The notes: generated from the sequence alone by a model not told the origin. A stretch of DNA of 64,000 nucleotides from Candidatus Scalindua arabica (GCA_018263435.1 JAANXD010000076.1:20123-84122); one strand, 5' to 3'; numbered from the stretch's first letter, positions 18,562-29,303 are shown. Numbers and translations: made by a program.

Positions 18562-21510
18562 TTAATCATCTAACCGTTCACCTAACCGTTCACCTACAGC
18601 AGAAAAACCTCCAAACGGGTCTGCTGAACTGAAGGTGCTGTATGGTTGTATTATATCTTGTATTGCTTTTATTGCTAATATTCCACGTGGTACGACAGTA
18701 ATCGTGAATATATTATCATCTCTGAAGTCAAGTGAGCTTATGCTTACATTAGCAATCCAATCATGGAATAATCTTGAAGCACTGAAACCCGCAAATAAGG
18801 TTTCAGCTGGGTTTTCTCCGGTTCCAAGGGCATATTGCTGAGATATGCCCCAAGACCATTTATCGTTACCAATTGGTCTTGAATATGAAAAAGTAACCGG
18901 ATTTAGTATGTCGTGGGCAAATCTTTGTTGAATTGAAATGTTTCCCCATTTTGGATGGTTATGTGTAATGCCCCAGTTTATAATGTCAAAACGGTTTTCA
19001 TCTAGATTAAACTCGTTACCTGATGAATTGAAAGAGAGCCTCTCGCTGAATCTTAGACTAAAGTCCATCTCTATATAGCTATCTCTTTTTCTATTAAGGC
19101 CTGCGTTGCCTGGAAAAAAATAAGCTATGGTGTTAAAAGAAGCAATGTCTACAGAGGTTTTCTCTTCTCCCGTTTTTCCCCGTTTTGTCTGGAGTCTGCT
19201 GCGCAGACCAAAGCTGATTGAAGAATAGGTATCAAGCGCATCTGTCCCATCAAATTGATTTAAATCTTCAGGGTCCTGGGTGACTATCGGGATGGAATCA
19301 AAAGCTAATTCAGGTATTATGGTATGCCTCAGCCTGTTTATGTTCAGAAGTTTATTATAGATACTATAGGTTCGAGCAAATGACCTGGTGGTCTTAAATC
19401 CAATAGGGATCGCTACTCGTCCGCGCGGCGCACCCTCACCTTCATTGCGTCCGGTAACAGGATCCACCTTTACACTCTCGCTATAGCCGGTGAAACGGAT
19501 TCCTATGTACGGGTTAAAATATTGACCAAGGAGGCGAAATGGAGCATTGAGCCTATTGTTGGTGTCAAACCTGATAGTTTCTTCCGGCGCAAACCTTGCT
19601 GGTGCTCTGTCAAAAACCCTTTCAGCCGTCAATAGGTCTCCACGGCTCAGAAACCTTTGTTCAGCTTTCTTAGGTGAAATCCTGTCATACATCCTGTTTT
19701 GATATGCCAATTCCGTCTCAGAGGTTAGGTTTAGTATGTCATCCCACAAGGGCTCACCAATTATATTGTATTGTAATTCGGGTAGAGATTGGCCTTTTCT
19801 ACTAAGCCTTCTTGAATCAATAAGTGGATCGTAGGTCCTTAACTGATGTTCAGCCAGGAATGTAAGCCCTCTGTTATCTGAAACTTTTCTTAAATAAAGA
19901 GAAGTATCCCTGCCCTTTTCACTCTTTAATTGCGACTGAAAGAATTCTCTTAAATAAGTCCTATCGCTAACATACGATATTTCCATATCTGCTATCCAGC
20001 CATTTTTAGTGAAAATACCGGATTCGTCATCGTCAGCACCAGTTTCACCATCGTCAGTATCGAATTCATCATCAAACATCTTAGAAAGCGCCTGGGAAAG
20101 CATGAGTCTCTGCCGCCATAAAAAATGCCCTCTGGTTGTTGTATCTACCTCAGTGCCTTTAATACCAGTTTCATCATCATCTTGCTGAAAGTACGCATCC
20201 AAAAGTCCAAAGGAATTTCCTATTTCGTATTCATACTCCACCCCCCCTCCTGGACCTTTCAACTCCCTGTAATCAAGGAATAGTTTTATTTCGCCCCAGG
20301 GGTCTATTTTTTCAGGGGCAAAGCCATTTACATCCCATTCAGTAAAGATAAACTTTCCATATCTATCAGTTGTTCCGGTGTCCCATTCTGCCAGCCGTTT
20401 TTTCTTTTTTCTCATGCTAAAGTTTGAAAATGGTACGTACATTATTGGAACTTTTCCTAAGTAAAATACGTTGTTTTTTGTGGAGCCGATCAAACTTTTT
20501 GGTGCTTTTGTAATTCTGAACTTCTTGAATTTAAAGCGGTAGTGAGGGTGTCCATAACTACAGAAAGAAAAATTCCCGTTTTTTACTTCATAGCGACCCT
20601 TATCTCTCTGCTTCATTTCTTCTCCAACTACAAAAGAAGGTGCAGTCTGCTTTAGAATAGGAGGCTTAAGTACTCTGGTAACTGTACTATTAATAAAAAG
20701 CGCTTTTCTTTCCTGGACGTTATCAAAGACCTTATCTGCTATTATTAAATCTTCTCCCTGTGTCAAGGTTACATTACCTTCTGCATAAAATTCTTTATAT
20801 GACTGTTTTGACTCGCCTTTTTCGTCTTTTTCCAGATCCATATATAATATTGCGTTGTCAGCGTCCAGTGTTTCACCACTCTTCTTAATCTTAACATTTC
20901 CTATTGCAACAATTACACGCGTATCACCCTCTTCCCAGGAATCAATGTCATCTGCAGTTATATCAATGAGTTCTCCACTTGCTTCGGCATCAACACTTGC
21001 CAGTTGTTTGGTCTGATCCTGATATAGATCCTTTAATTTATGCTTGGAGGCAAACTCTTCCATTCCTTTGGCCCTGATCTCTTCTCCCCGAGTGTATATA
21101 TCCGATATCTTTTCTTCTTCAGAACTTTGTACTTTTGGTTTAAAAACAACGCCGGAAGTAGTAGTCAGTTTGAGATACACCTCTTCATATTTATCGAAGG
21201 AATCTTCCTGCATTAATGTTACATTGCCCTCACATAAAATATCCAGAGACCCTTCAGTAAATTGTGTGCTCTTGACCTCTGAAAACCAGAATATTGCGTT
21301 GTCAGCAGTGATTTGAATATCTCCCTGTTCAATCTTAGCACCTCCCACTGAAAATATTCTCATACCATCTTTCATCCAGGTAGATGCGCCGCCAGTTATG
21401 TGAATGGGATGCTGGGAGACATCTTTTTTTATGAGTGCACCCTGCGCAATGTTTTTATCGCAAAGTATTATTAAGGCTATTAAAAATGCTGTAGTTACAA
21501 ATAATCGCAT
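18562..21510 (-). CDS. lptD: LptD/OstA-like outer-membrane LPS assembly protein
   Basis: Signal peptide, OstA-like N-terminus (GGAKIEQGDIQITADNAIFWF), long C-terminal beta-barrel-like region; 982 aa. Confidence 0.75.
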   Translation of the reverse strand: MRLFVTTAFLIALIILCDKNIAQGALIKKDVSQHPIHITGGASTWMKDGMRIFSVGGAKIEQGDIQITADNAIFWFSEVKSTQFTEGSLDILCEGNVTLMQEDSFDKYEEVYLKLTTTSGVVFKPKVQSSEEEKISDIYTRGEEIRAKGMEEFASKHKLKDLYQDQTKQLASVDAEASGELIDITADDIDSWEEGDTRVIVAIGNVKIKKSGETLDADNAILYMDLEKDEKGESKQSYKEFYAEGNVTLTQGEDLIIADKVFDNVQERKALFINSTVTRVLKPPILKQTAPSFVVGEEMKQRDKGRYEVKNGNFSFCSYGHPHYRFKFKKFRITKAPKSLIGSTKNNVFYLGKVPIMYVPFSNFSMRKKKKRLAEWDTGTTDRYGKFIFTEWDVNGFAPEKIDPWGEIKLFLDYRELKGPGGGVEYEYEIGNSFGLLDAYFQQDDDETGIKGTEVDTTTRGHFLWRQRLMLSQALSKMFDDEFDTDDGETGADDDESGIFTKNGWIADMEISYVSDRTYLREFFQSQLKSEKGRDTSLYLRKVSDNRGLTFLAEHQLRTYDPLIDSRRLSRKGQSLPELQYNIIGEPLWDDILNLTSETELAYQNRMYDRISPKKAEQRFLSRGDLLTAERVFDRAPARFAPEETIRFDTNNRLNAPFRLLGQYFNPYIGIRFTGYSESVKVDPVTGRNEGEGAPRGRVAIPIGFKTTRSFARTYSIYNKLLNINRLRHTIIPELAFDSIPIVTQDPEDLNQFDGTDALDTYSSISFGLRSRLQTKRGKTGEEKTSVDIASFNTIAYFFPGNAGLNRKRDSYIEMDFSLRFSERLSFNSSGNEFNLDENRFDIINWGITHNHPKWGNISIQQRFAHDILNPVTFSYSRPIGNDKWSWGISQQYALGTGENPAETLFAGFSASRLFHDWIANVSISSLDFRDDNIFTITVVPRGILAIKAIQDIIQPYSTFSSADPFGGFSAVGERLGERLDD

Positions 21511-21604
21511 AATAGTTATATCGAGAATTTCTAGCTTTTTAATTCAGGATTTATTTGTCGATATGCCTTAAAGAGGTTTAATGTAAAAATATAAATGTAA
21601 AAAA

Positions 21605-22747
21605 CTAATTATTAGATGTGCTTAGGAAATTATTAATTGAGTTTATAACGTAGTCTTGTTCTTCTTTTGTTATTTCCGGAAAGATTGGAAGTGACACTAT
21701 TTCCTTAGCTGCATTTTCTGCTTCTGGCAGATCTCCCTCTTTGTATCCGAGATGTGCCAGGCATTTTTGTAAATGTTGGGGAACTGGATAATGTACTGCC
21801 GTGCCAATATTGTTTGCCGTTAAGTGTTCCATAAGCCTGTCCCTCTCTTTTGTCCTGATTACGTATTGGTGAAAAACATGCTTGTTGAAGCTCATGGTTT
21901 CCGGCGTTGCTAAATCCAGCTCCTTCATTTTCTGAGAATAATACGAGGCTTTTTCTCTTCGCTTTTCACACCAAAGCTCTATATGCCCGAGTTTTTTGAT
22001 AAGGACAGCTGCCTGTATGGTATCCAGCCTGCCATTGATGCCGATGATGGAATAGTAATTCTTTGGTTTGCCGCCATGAATCCTCAACATATAAATCAAT
22101 TCTTCCAGCTCATCACTGCTGCATGTAATCATCCCGCCATCTCCTAAGCCGCCAAGATTCTTACTCGGGAAAAACGAAAAACATCCCAAATCACCAATTG
22201 AACCTGATTTCTTATCCTTGTATTCAGCTCCAATGGCTTGTGCTGAATCTTCTATTACCCTGATATCATGTTTTTTCGCTATTTCCAGTATCGGATCCAT
22301 ATCGGCACATTGTCCGTATATGTGAACGGGAATAATGGCTTTTGTTTTTTTGCTTATGCATTTTTCTATCAGATCCGGCCTTATATTGAATGATTCCGGT
22401 TCAATATCCACAAAAACAGGTTTTGCGCCAGTATTACAAATAGACCCTACTGTAGCAAAGAATGTAAAGGGCGATGTAATAACTTCATCACCATCTCCAA
22501 TTCCCAATGATTTGAGCGCCAGAAGCAATGCATCGGTTCCCGAAGAGACGCCAATCGCATGTTTCGTGTTACAGTATGAGGCAAAAAGGTTTTCAAACTC
22601 TTTAACCTGAGGGCCTAAAATAAACGCCTGACTTTCCAGGACATCCTGTATAGCGGAGTCTACCTCTCCCTTTATGCTATGATATTGACGCTTTAAATCA
22701 ACTAATGGAACCCGTGTTATTGTTTTCTCACCAACAGCAGAACTCAT
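21605..22747 (-). CDS. DegT/DnrJ/EryC1/StrS family aminotransferase
   Basis: VPLVDLKRQYHSIKGEVDSAIQDVL...GVSSGTDALLLALKSLGIGDGDEVITSPFTFFAT...FFPSKNLGGLGDGGMI. Confidence 0.92.
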   Translation of the reverse strand: MSSAVGEKTITRVPLVDLKRQYHSIKGEVDSAIQDVLESQAFILGPQVKEFENLFASYCNTKHAIGVSSGTDALLLALKSLGIGDGDEVITSPFTFFATVGSICNTGAKPVFVDIEPESFNIRPDLIEKCISKKTKAIIPVHIYGQCADMDPILEIAKKHDIRVIEDSAQAIGAEYKDKKSGSIGDLGCFSFFPSKNLGGLGDGGMITCSSDELEELIYMLRIHGGKPKNYYSIIGINGRLDTIQAAVLIKKLGHIELWCEKRREKASYYSQKMKELDLATPETMSFNKHVFHQYVIRTKERDRLMEHLTANNIGTAVHYPVPQHLQKCLAHLGYKEGDLPEAENAAKEIVSLPIFPEITKEEQDYVINSINNFLSTSNN

Positions 22748-22857
22748 CCTATCTTTCCAAATAAGAACCAGTTAAGTTATAAAATTAAACCTACTGCCTG
22801 CAGCTTTTTTACCACTAAAAAAGTAAGGGCACATTGCCGACTCTCCTACTTTTTAGT

Positions 22858-22947
22858 TTATTTCTTCTTTCTTCTTGCCCGTCTTTTCAAGATGTATTTC
22901 TTCCTGTTGAGACGGTGCTTCTTCTTCCCTTCGAATCCGTTTGCCAT
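22858..22947 (-). CDS. 29-aa highly basic protein, possibly a ribosome-associated AURKAIP1/COX24-like miniprotein
   Basis: MANGFEGKKKHRLNRKKYILKRRARRKKK; strong upstream AGGAAAGGG ribosome-binding site; below track cutoff. Confidence 0.55.
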   Translation of the reverse strand: MANGFEGKKKHRLNRKKYILKRRARRKKK

Positions 22948-23157
22948 AAAACCCTTTCCTGAAAATTTAATAGATAAAATACAACAATTACTTGTTTGAA
23001 TGAATCATTATGTTATGGTAATATTTTTTGATATCATATCCTTTAAGTCGTTAGCATTATACTATTTGTAATTAATATTACAAGTGATTCTTTTCTAAAG
23101 TAGCCTTAATTCCCTTTTAATAAGAAATTACACAATTTTTGTCTATTTTAGCATAAA

Positions 23158-25809
23158 ATGACACATCGTCCTCTTGTTGGCATCACAACCTTTTTCGCAA
23201 TCGGCATATTTACAAATTATTTAATCGGAATCCCTTCTTTTATTGTTTTACCAGCCATCTTTTTAACAATAATCGTATATACATTTTTATTCATTTTTCA
23301 CTCACGCCAAAATGCTACAGGACCGGTTAAGAGCGGCGTTCTAACACTTCTTATTTTAATATTCCTGACAGGTATTTTATATCATCATTTTAGATCTAAC
23401 TCTAATGCCGGCAATAACATATCAAATATTATAAGTACTGAAAAAATTCTCATACACCTGCGGGGTGTAGTTGTCTCGCCGCCGATTGACAAATATGTGC
23501 AGGGACTTCCATTGTCTTCGGTAGTAAAGCATCGTAAGAAAATGTCGAACTTTTTACTGCGGGTAGAGGCCGTAGAATATACCCCGCAGGCCGAAACGGC
23601 CCGACACACAACTAAAAAGACAATGTACTTAGAAGATTTTGTGCACAAGACAAAGTTGCGAGAATGGAAAAATGTTTCGGGGGTAATCAAAGTAAATGTT
23701 TATCCAACAAGGGAGGAAGAAAAAACGTTGGCAGGTAAGCGGCCTTATCTTTCAGATGAGTTGAATTACGGGGACAAGGTTGAACTCTCCTGCAAAATCT
23801 CTATACCTTCAACATCCCGCAATCCGGGACAGTTTGACTATAAAAATTACCTTAAAAAGCAAAGGCCGCGTATTGACGCCGTAGCAAGTGTCTTAAGCGC
23901 TAATAATATAAAGGTCTTATCCAAAGGCAACGGAAACCATTTTTTTGCATTTGTCTATGGCCTGAAGAAACAATTAAATGCAGTTATTGAAAGACATGTA
24001 AAGGAAAAGAGTATTCCTCTCGTCAATAGCATCTTGCTCGGCGACCGTGAGAAAGTACCGGCAAATTTGATGGATGGTTTTTTGCAGACGGGAACCATCC
24101 ATTTCCTGGCAATCAGTGGTTTGCATGTTGGTATTCTGGTAATCTCTTTGCACTATTTATTAAGGCTGTTCAGAATTAACATAAGACTCCTGGCAATAAT
24201 TATCATACTGATTGTATTCTTATATGCTGCCATTACTGGAATGAAGCCCCCAATTATTCGGGCAGGCATAATGGTAGCAGTCTATTATGGCACCTTTATA
24301 GTTAACAGACGCTGGGACCTCCCAAACAGCATCGCAGCAGCAGTCTTTATCATCCTCCTGATAAATCCTTCCGACCTGTTCAACGTTGGCTTTCAGCTTT
24401 CGGTCCTTGCTGTGCTTGGGATCGTATACTGTTCAAGCAGGCTTGAAAATTTCTTCTGGAGGTCAACCCTTCTGGTAGAGAAGCTGCAGGCGAAAGAGGA
24501 GAGGAGTGAGGCATGGTTTCTTTTCAAAGTATACTGCAGAAAGACATTTTGCGTATCCCTGGGAGCCTGGATTGGAGTAATGCCGCTCATAGTGTACTAT
24601 TTTCACATTGTAACCCCTCTGGCCGTTTTTTTGAATATCCTGATATTCCCGCTGGTCTGGCTCATACTGGTTGGAGGTTTTATTGTATTAATATTGGGGC
24701 TTGTATTGCCTGTGCTGGTTACGCCTTTTGCGTGGTTTGTTTCATATTCTGAGATTGTGCTGGAAAATCTAATCCTGCTTTTTTCAACATATCTTAAGAC
24801 ATTCTTTTGTACGTCAACACCATCATGGATCTGGATAATAGTTTACTATTTGATAGTCATATTCTTCATACTAAGGGAAAAATTCAAGATCAAGATAGCT
24901 TATGTGTTAATCCTGACCTTGATTATTTCAAATATTTTTCTGTTTTCAGGTCTATTTGGCCGTACGCAGGAGTGTCTTAAGCTTACCTGTTTTGACGTGA
25001 GGCATGGAGCCTCTTTCTTTATACAGTTTCCTGACGGCAAAAACATGCTTTTTGATACGGGTACAAAGAGTAATTATGATGTTGGAAAATTTATCGTTGT
25101 TCCTTTTCTGCGGCAGGAAAGAATAAAGAAGATAGATACCGTAGTTATATCTCATGAGCACGATGATCACTGTAATGGCATACCCTCCATTGTTAAAAGG
25201 TTCAGGGTTGACAATGTCTTTGTGAATAAATTCTTCTTACAGTCCGGAAATAGAGTCGAGTTACTGAAACTTTTTAAAGAAGAAAAAACAAAGACAGGCT
25301 TGGTAGCAGATGGATTGGAAATTAAAGGTTATGAACCGGCAAAGATCATGGTACTTAATCCTCCTGACAAGGATATGTTGAGGAATGAGGGTTTCCCGAT
25401 AGAAAATTTATCCATAAACGATTCATCTAGTGTACTGCTTATTGACTATAAAGGCTACAGGATACTATTGTGTGCTGATATAGGTGAAAGGGGAATCGAA
25501 ATGCTTTTGTCCCAGCCTAACAAACCCAGCCTAAACAGACCGGCGGGCAGGCGGGGAAAGGATAGTCTTGATACAGACGTGATCCAGGTTCCGCATCATG
25601 GAGGTTATTGTGAAAAGACAGAAGATTTGCTTAAACGGGTAAAGCCCGGGTACGCAATAATAAGCGGGACAGAAAAGTATATCTCACCATCTACAATTGA
25701 GACTTGCCAAAAGCATGGAGTTAGTTTATATAAAACACATGAGGACGGCGCAGTAACATTTACGATAGATGAGGAAGGTATTAAGGTGTCGAAGTTTATT
25801 GGACTTTAA
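23158..25809 (+). CDS. comEC: ComEC/Rec2 family competence protein
   Basis: Competence domain (HFLAISGLHVGILVISL) plus metallo-beta-lactamase-like domain (VISHEHDDHCNG, VPHHGG). Confidence 0.92.
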   Translation: MTHRPLVGITTFFAIGIFTNYLIGIPSFIVLPAIFLTIIVYTFLFIFHSRQNATGPVKSGVLTLLILIFLTGILYHHFRSNSNAGNNISNIISTEKILIHLRGVVVSPPIDKYVQGLPLSSVVKHRKKMSNFLLRVEAVEYTPQAETARHTTKKTMYLEDFVHKTKLREWKNVSGVIKVNVYPTREEEKTLAGKRPYLSDELNYGDKVELSCKISIPSTSRNPGQFDYKNYLKKQRPRIDAVASVLSANNIKVLSKGNGNHFFAFVYGLKKQLNAVIERHVKEKSIPLVNSILLGDREKVPANLMDGFLQTGTIHFLAISGLHVGILVISLHYLLRLFRINIRLLAIIIILIVFLYAAITGMKPPIIRAGIMVAVYYGTFIVNRRWDLPNSIAAAVFIILLINPSDLFNVGFQLSVLAVLGIVYCSSRLENFFWRSTLLVEKLQAKEERSEAWFLFKVYCRKTFCVSLGAWIGVMPLIVYYFHIVTPLAVFLNILIFPLVWLILVGGFIVLILGLVLPVLVTPFAWFVSYSEIVLENLILLFSTYLKTFFCTSTPSWIWIIVYYLIVIFFILREKFKIKIAYVLILTLIISNIFLFSGLFGRTQECLKLTCFDVRHGASFFIQFPDGKNMLFDTGTKSNYDVGKFIVVPFLRQERIKKIDTVVISHEHDDHCNGIPSIVKRFRVDNVFVNKFFLQSGNRVELLKLFKEEKTKTGLVADGLEIKGYEPAKIMVLNPPDKDMLRNEGFPIENLSINDSSSVLLIDYKGYRILLCADIGERGIEMLLSQPNKPSLNRPAGRRGKDSLDTDVIQVPHHGGYCEKTEDLLKRVKPGYAIISGTEKYISPSTIETCQKHGVSLYKTHEDGAVTFTIDEEGIKVSKFIGL

Positions 25810-26126
25810 GCATTGATTTGGCATTGTAAATTGATAATTATTTGAAATTTGGATTTGTATCCATAGCTTTAGGCACTTTAAACTTCCCGCCCGGCCAGGC
25901 CGTTCGGACGGGTAGTTCACTTCCCGCCTAACAAACTGGTGGGCAAGTAGTCACTTGTCTCTGCCTTTTACGAACACTATATTCTGCTTTCAAGGTCTGG
26001 CCCCAGTGCTTTATTTGAAATTTGTGATTTGAGTTTTGTATATTATACAAACGGTGATTTTTATGTCGTTCCCGATTCTTAAACTCTCACCTTGTCGTCT
26101 TGTTAATACGAGCATTTGTTAACCTT

Positions 26127-26585
26127 CTAGTAATTAGTTTTTTCATCTCTCTTTTCCTTTTTTAATTCTCTTATTGGCTCTAAAGTATTGGTCTCAAATG
26201 CCACAACCAGCGATATGCACAATTCACGGATGCTATCAATACCATCTCCTGTAATTAATATATGGTCCATGATATCTGACCCTGGGGTATCCTTTGCATG
26301 AAAAGTAACTATTGTAGAAATCACTACCGTTCCGATAGGTCTAGTATGTATGTTGAGTATATTTGTTGCAATAATACCTAACTTAAAACATGGTTCAGTG
26401 TCTGTTATGTTTATATTACCCACATTACGAAGTTCTCTCTTCATGAAACTCTCGATTGATGATTTTAGAACATCATCTTTACACTTAACATTCACATGTA
26501 CATTATACCGTTCTTCTGCAAAAGATAGGGGGGTGAATACTAATAATATTGCTATCACAAGTCCGATATACCGTATATATTTCAT
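26127..26585 (-). CDS. Hypothetical secreted protein
   Basis: Clear signal peptide MKYIRYIGLVIAILLVFTPLSFAEE. Confidence 0.55.
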   Translation of the reverse strand: MKYIRYIGLVIAILLVFTPLSFAEERYNVHVNVKCKDDVLKSSIESFMKRELRNVGNINITDTEPCFKLGIIATNILNIHTRPIGTVVISTIVTFHAKDTPGSDIMDHILITGDGIDSIRELCISLVVAFETNTLEPIRELKKEKRDEKTNY

Positions 26586-26661
26586 TTTTATCCTCTCCCT
26601 CCCTTGTAATAAGACTTAACCTACCTCCCTAATTATATTCGCCAGTTTACTATTGATTATT

Positions 26662-26874
26662 CTATATTTTCGTGTTTAAGAAGTTTCTCATACAAGTCCA
26701 CGAAACCCCATATATTTTAGCCAGTGCGGTAACGTTTAATCCTTTATCTCTAAAGTCCTTTATTTCCTCCAGTTTGCCATCAAGTTTTGACTTACCCAGT
26801 GCGCCCTTAGGTCTACCTAGTTTAAAACCCTTTGACTTCTTTAAGGCTAATGCCTGTTTAGTCAATGTTCTCAT
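26662..26874 (-). pseudogene. C-terminal DNA-binding fragment of a serine recombinase
   Basis: LALKKSKGFKLGRPKGALGKSKLDGKLEEIKDFRDKGLNVTALAKIYGVSWTCMRNFL resembles the Hin/resolvase HTH tail; no catalytic domain seen upstream. Confidence 0.6.
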
Positions 26875-26957
26875 TGTTATGCCCCACTAATACATTGTCC
26901 TAGAAATAGTTAGAATCTATTCTATGTTTATTCCTATATGAAATCAACTCTTTACGA

Positions 26958-27314
26958 TTATAAAAACTCTTTTGGTTCTATCAGTAGTTTGATTCCTTCA
27001 ATAATTTGTGTTATACGATTTGGTGACAACATTCCTATCTTCTCAATCAAATCAGATTTATCAACCGTGATTAGCTGGGAGATATTTACTACACTGCTTT
27101 TTTTGAGGTTTGCTTCTCCTTTTGTCAATAGTACGTTTCCAGGTAACCTGGCACGTTTAAGATTAGATGTTAATGCGCAAACTACTACTGTATTAATTTT
27201 ACTGAGATTAAAAATGTTATTCTGTATTACAACATGAGGATGTAGAAAACCAGGCGCAGAACCTGACGGTGTTCCTAAATTAACCCAGAATATATCTCCC
27301 TGTTTAATTACCAT
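26958..27314 (-). CDS. mazF: MazF/PemK family toxin
   Basis: IKQGDIFWVNLGTPSGSAPGFLHPHVVIQNNIFN; overlaps an RHH antitoxin. Confidence 0.88.
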   Translation of the reverse strand: MVIKQGDIFWVNLGTPSGSAPGFLHPHVVIQNNIFNLSKINTVVVCALTSNLKRARLPGNVLLTKGEANLKKSSVVNISQLITVDKSDLIEKIGMLSPNRITQIIEGIKLLIEPKEFL

Positions 27315-27556
27315 TTTTCCGCCTTGAGCATTCTGGCATAATGTTTTTTATGCTTTTCTCTAAGAGCAGTTTCCTTTTCTGTTTCCTTTTCTGAATATGC
27401 TTTGTTAATCGCTTCGTAAATATTTTTGTTTTTAAGTTTTTCAATGTATTCTCTTGCCGCGCTGGCTAATATGTGGCTTCGAGAACGGTTCAGCTTCTTT
27501 GATATTTTATCAATATCCTTAAACAAATCATCCGGCATTGAAATGGCTGTTTTCAT
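27308..27556 (-). CDS. Ribbon-helix-helix antitoxin partner of MazF
   Basis: MKTAISMPDDLFKDIDKISKKLNRSRSHILASAAREYIEKL. Confidence 0.85.
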   Translation of the reverse strand: MKTAISMPDDLFKDIDKISKKLNRSRSHILASAAREYIEKLKNKNIYEAINKAYSEKETEKETALREKHKKHYARMLKAEKW

Positions 27557-27755
27557 GATATCCCTCCAGTATGATATAAAATAATAGCATTAGTATAACT
27601 ATTATTATAACCTGTGTCAATATCTATGTGAATACTATCTCCCGAATAAAATATAGAAATCGTGGACAACGACTGTGTTGATGTTAGCTTTTTAAACTCA
27701 TCTGCAGGGTAGGATCGTTTTATTGGTAGGTATTCTTTACCCGTTACTTGCTTGC

Positions 27756-28034
27756 TTACTTCCACATCTTATCATCTACTTTTTCAAAATCATCTATTTT
27801 GCTCTGAAACTCCGAATAATCCTTTTTGCTCCAGGTTCCTGCCAAATGATCCAGGTCATCGTAAGCAATAGTCCTTATTTTTTTCTCAAGACCAAGCGCC
27901 TCTCTGAGAACTCTTAACACGGTTGCATTCACACTAGCACCTTCTTTTTTAGCCTTTTCCTTTAAGGCTTTTAAAACTTTATCATCAATACCCCTAACAG
28001 TCATTACGGACATGATTATCTCCCCATTAGTCAA
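27756..28034 (-). CDS. VapB/FitA-like antitoxin
   Basis: MSVMTVRGIDDKVLKALKEKAKKEGASVNATVLRVLREALGL; adjacent to a PIN fragment. Confidence 0.75.
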   Translation of the reverse strand: MTNGEIIMSVMTVRGIDDKVLKALKEKAKKEGASVNATVLRVLREALGLEKKIRTIAYDDLDHLAGTWSKKDYSEFQSKIDDFEKVDDKMWK

Positions 28035-28036
28035 AT

Positions 28037-28255
28037 TTATGTCTTTAACAAAAGAACATTAATATTATTAAAATGTTCATCAAAAGTAAAAAGCGCTAGT
28101 CCATGCTTCATTGCAGAAGCCGCCACCCACATATCATTTGATGGAACCGGTTTTCCTTTTCTCCGTAAATCCCAATAAATCTCAGCATAAAAACCTGCTG
28201 TTTCCTCATCTATCTGGATTAGATGAACGCGTGGCGAATCCAGAAAAAGGTTCAA
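28037..28255 (-). pseudogene. VapC-like PIN toxin, N-terminally truncated
   Basis: Retains VPSNDMWVAASAMKHGLALFTFDEHF; frame upstream hits TAA after about 11 codons and lacks the LLDTN first motif. Confidence 0.65.
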
Positions 28256-28315
28256 CTCTTCTATGTTTTGCTTCTCTCTACAATTTATTTATCGAACAAT
28301 TGTCTTTAAATTTAA

Positions 28316-29218
28316 TCATACCAAATCAAACTGTTCTGTTGCATGGTATGAGCTTCGAACCAGTGGGCCTGATTCCACATGCCTGAAGCCCATCTTCTCT
28401 CCCTCATATTTCAGGTGTCTGAATTTATCGGGATGGTAGAAACGTTTTATTGGGTGGAACCCTTTGCCGGGGCAAAGGTATTGTCCGATAGTGAGTATGT
28501 CGCATCCAACGTCTCTCAGATCACTCATCACTTCTACTATCTCATCATGTTCTTCGCCCATACCGAGAATGAGGCCGGACTTGGTAGTCAGTTCAGGATC
28601 GATCTCTTTTGCTTCCTCTAATAAACTAAGCGAACATTCGTAGTCAGCACCCGGTCTTACGTTCGGATATAGTCTCGGTACCGTCTCAATATTGTGGTTG
28701 AGTATATGCGGCCTTTCATTCAGGACAATTTCAACGGCTCTCACTGAACCTTTGAAATCGGGCATTAATACTTCTATTGTGCATGCAGGATCTTGGGTGC
28801 GGATGGCTTTTATTGTCTTTGCGTAGTGGCCTGCACCACCGTCAGGGAGGTCGTCCCTGGTGACAGACGTAATAACGACATGCCGCAGGCCTATCTGTTT
28901 GACTACCCGCGCAATCTTTTCGGGTTCTCCCTCCTCAAGTGCTGATGGAACTCCTTTAGTAACTGCACAATAATTACATCTCCGTGTGCAGATATCTCCG
29001 AGTATTAGAAATGTCGCAGTGCCCTGCCCGAAGCACTCTCCAATATTCGGACAGACGGCCTCTTCACATACCGTGTGAAGGTTGGCAGTCCTTAACAGGC
29101 TTTTCATCCTATGGTATTCTTCGCCTCCCGGCAGTTTAACCCTGAGCCAGTCGGGATGTTTTGTCTGCATCTTTTGTACCTCTTCAATATTTATACTATG
29201 AAGAATATGGGAACACAA
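28316..29218 (-). CDS. lipA: Lipoyl synthase
   Basis: CEEAVCPNIGECFGQGTATFLILGDICTRRCNYCAV; NHNIETVPRLYP; GMGEEHDEI. Confidence 0.95.
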   Translation of the reverse strand: MCSHILHSINIEEVQKMQTKHPDWLRVKLPGGEEYHRMKSLLRTANLHTVCEEAVCPNIGECFGQGTATFLILGDICTRRCNYCAVTKGVPSALEEGEPEKIARVVKQIGLRHVVITSVTRDDLPDGGAGHYAKTIKAIRTQDPACTIEVLMPDFKGSVRAVEIVLNERPHILNHNIETVPRLYPNVRPGADYECSLSLLEEAKEIDPELTTKSGLILGMGEEHDEIVEVMSDLRDVGCDILTIGQYLCPGKGFHPIKRFYHPDKFRHLKYEGEKMGFRHVESGPLVRSSYHATEQFDLV

Positions 29219-29303
29219 TACTTAAATATTGAATTATAGTATGTGATTTGGTACTCTTATTCCATGGTATGTACTGACATACAGGAATATTTTTAGGTAC
29301 AGT

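Noticed and set aside
27553-27765. 70-aa ORF between the MazEF and VapB genes
   Set aside because: No recognisable family or clear start; overlaps the end of vapB; left unannotated
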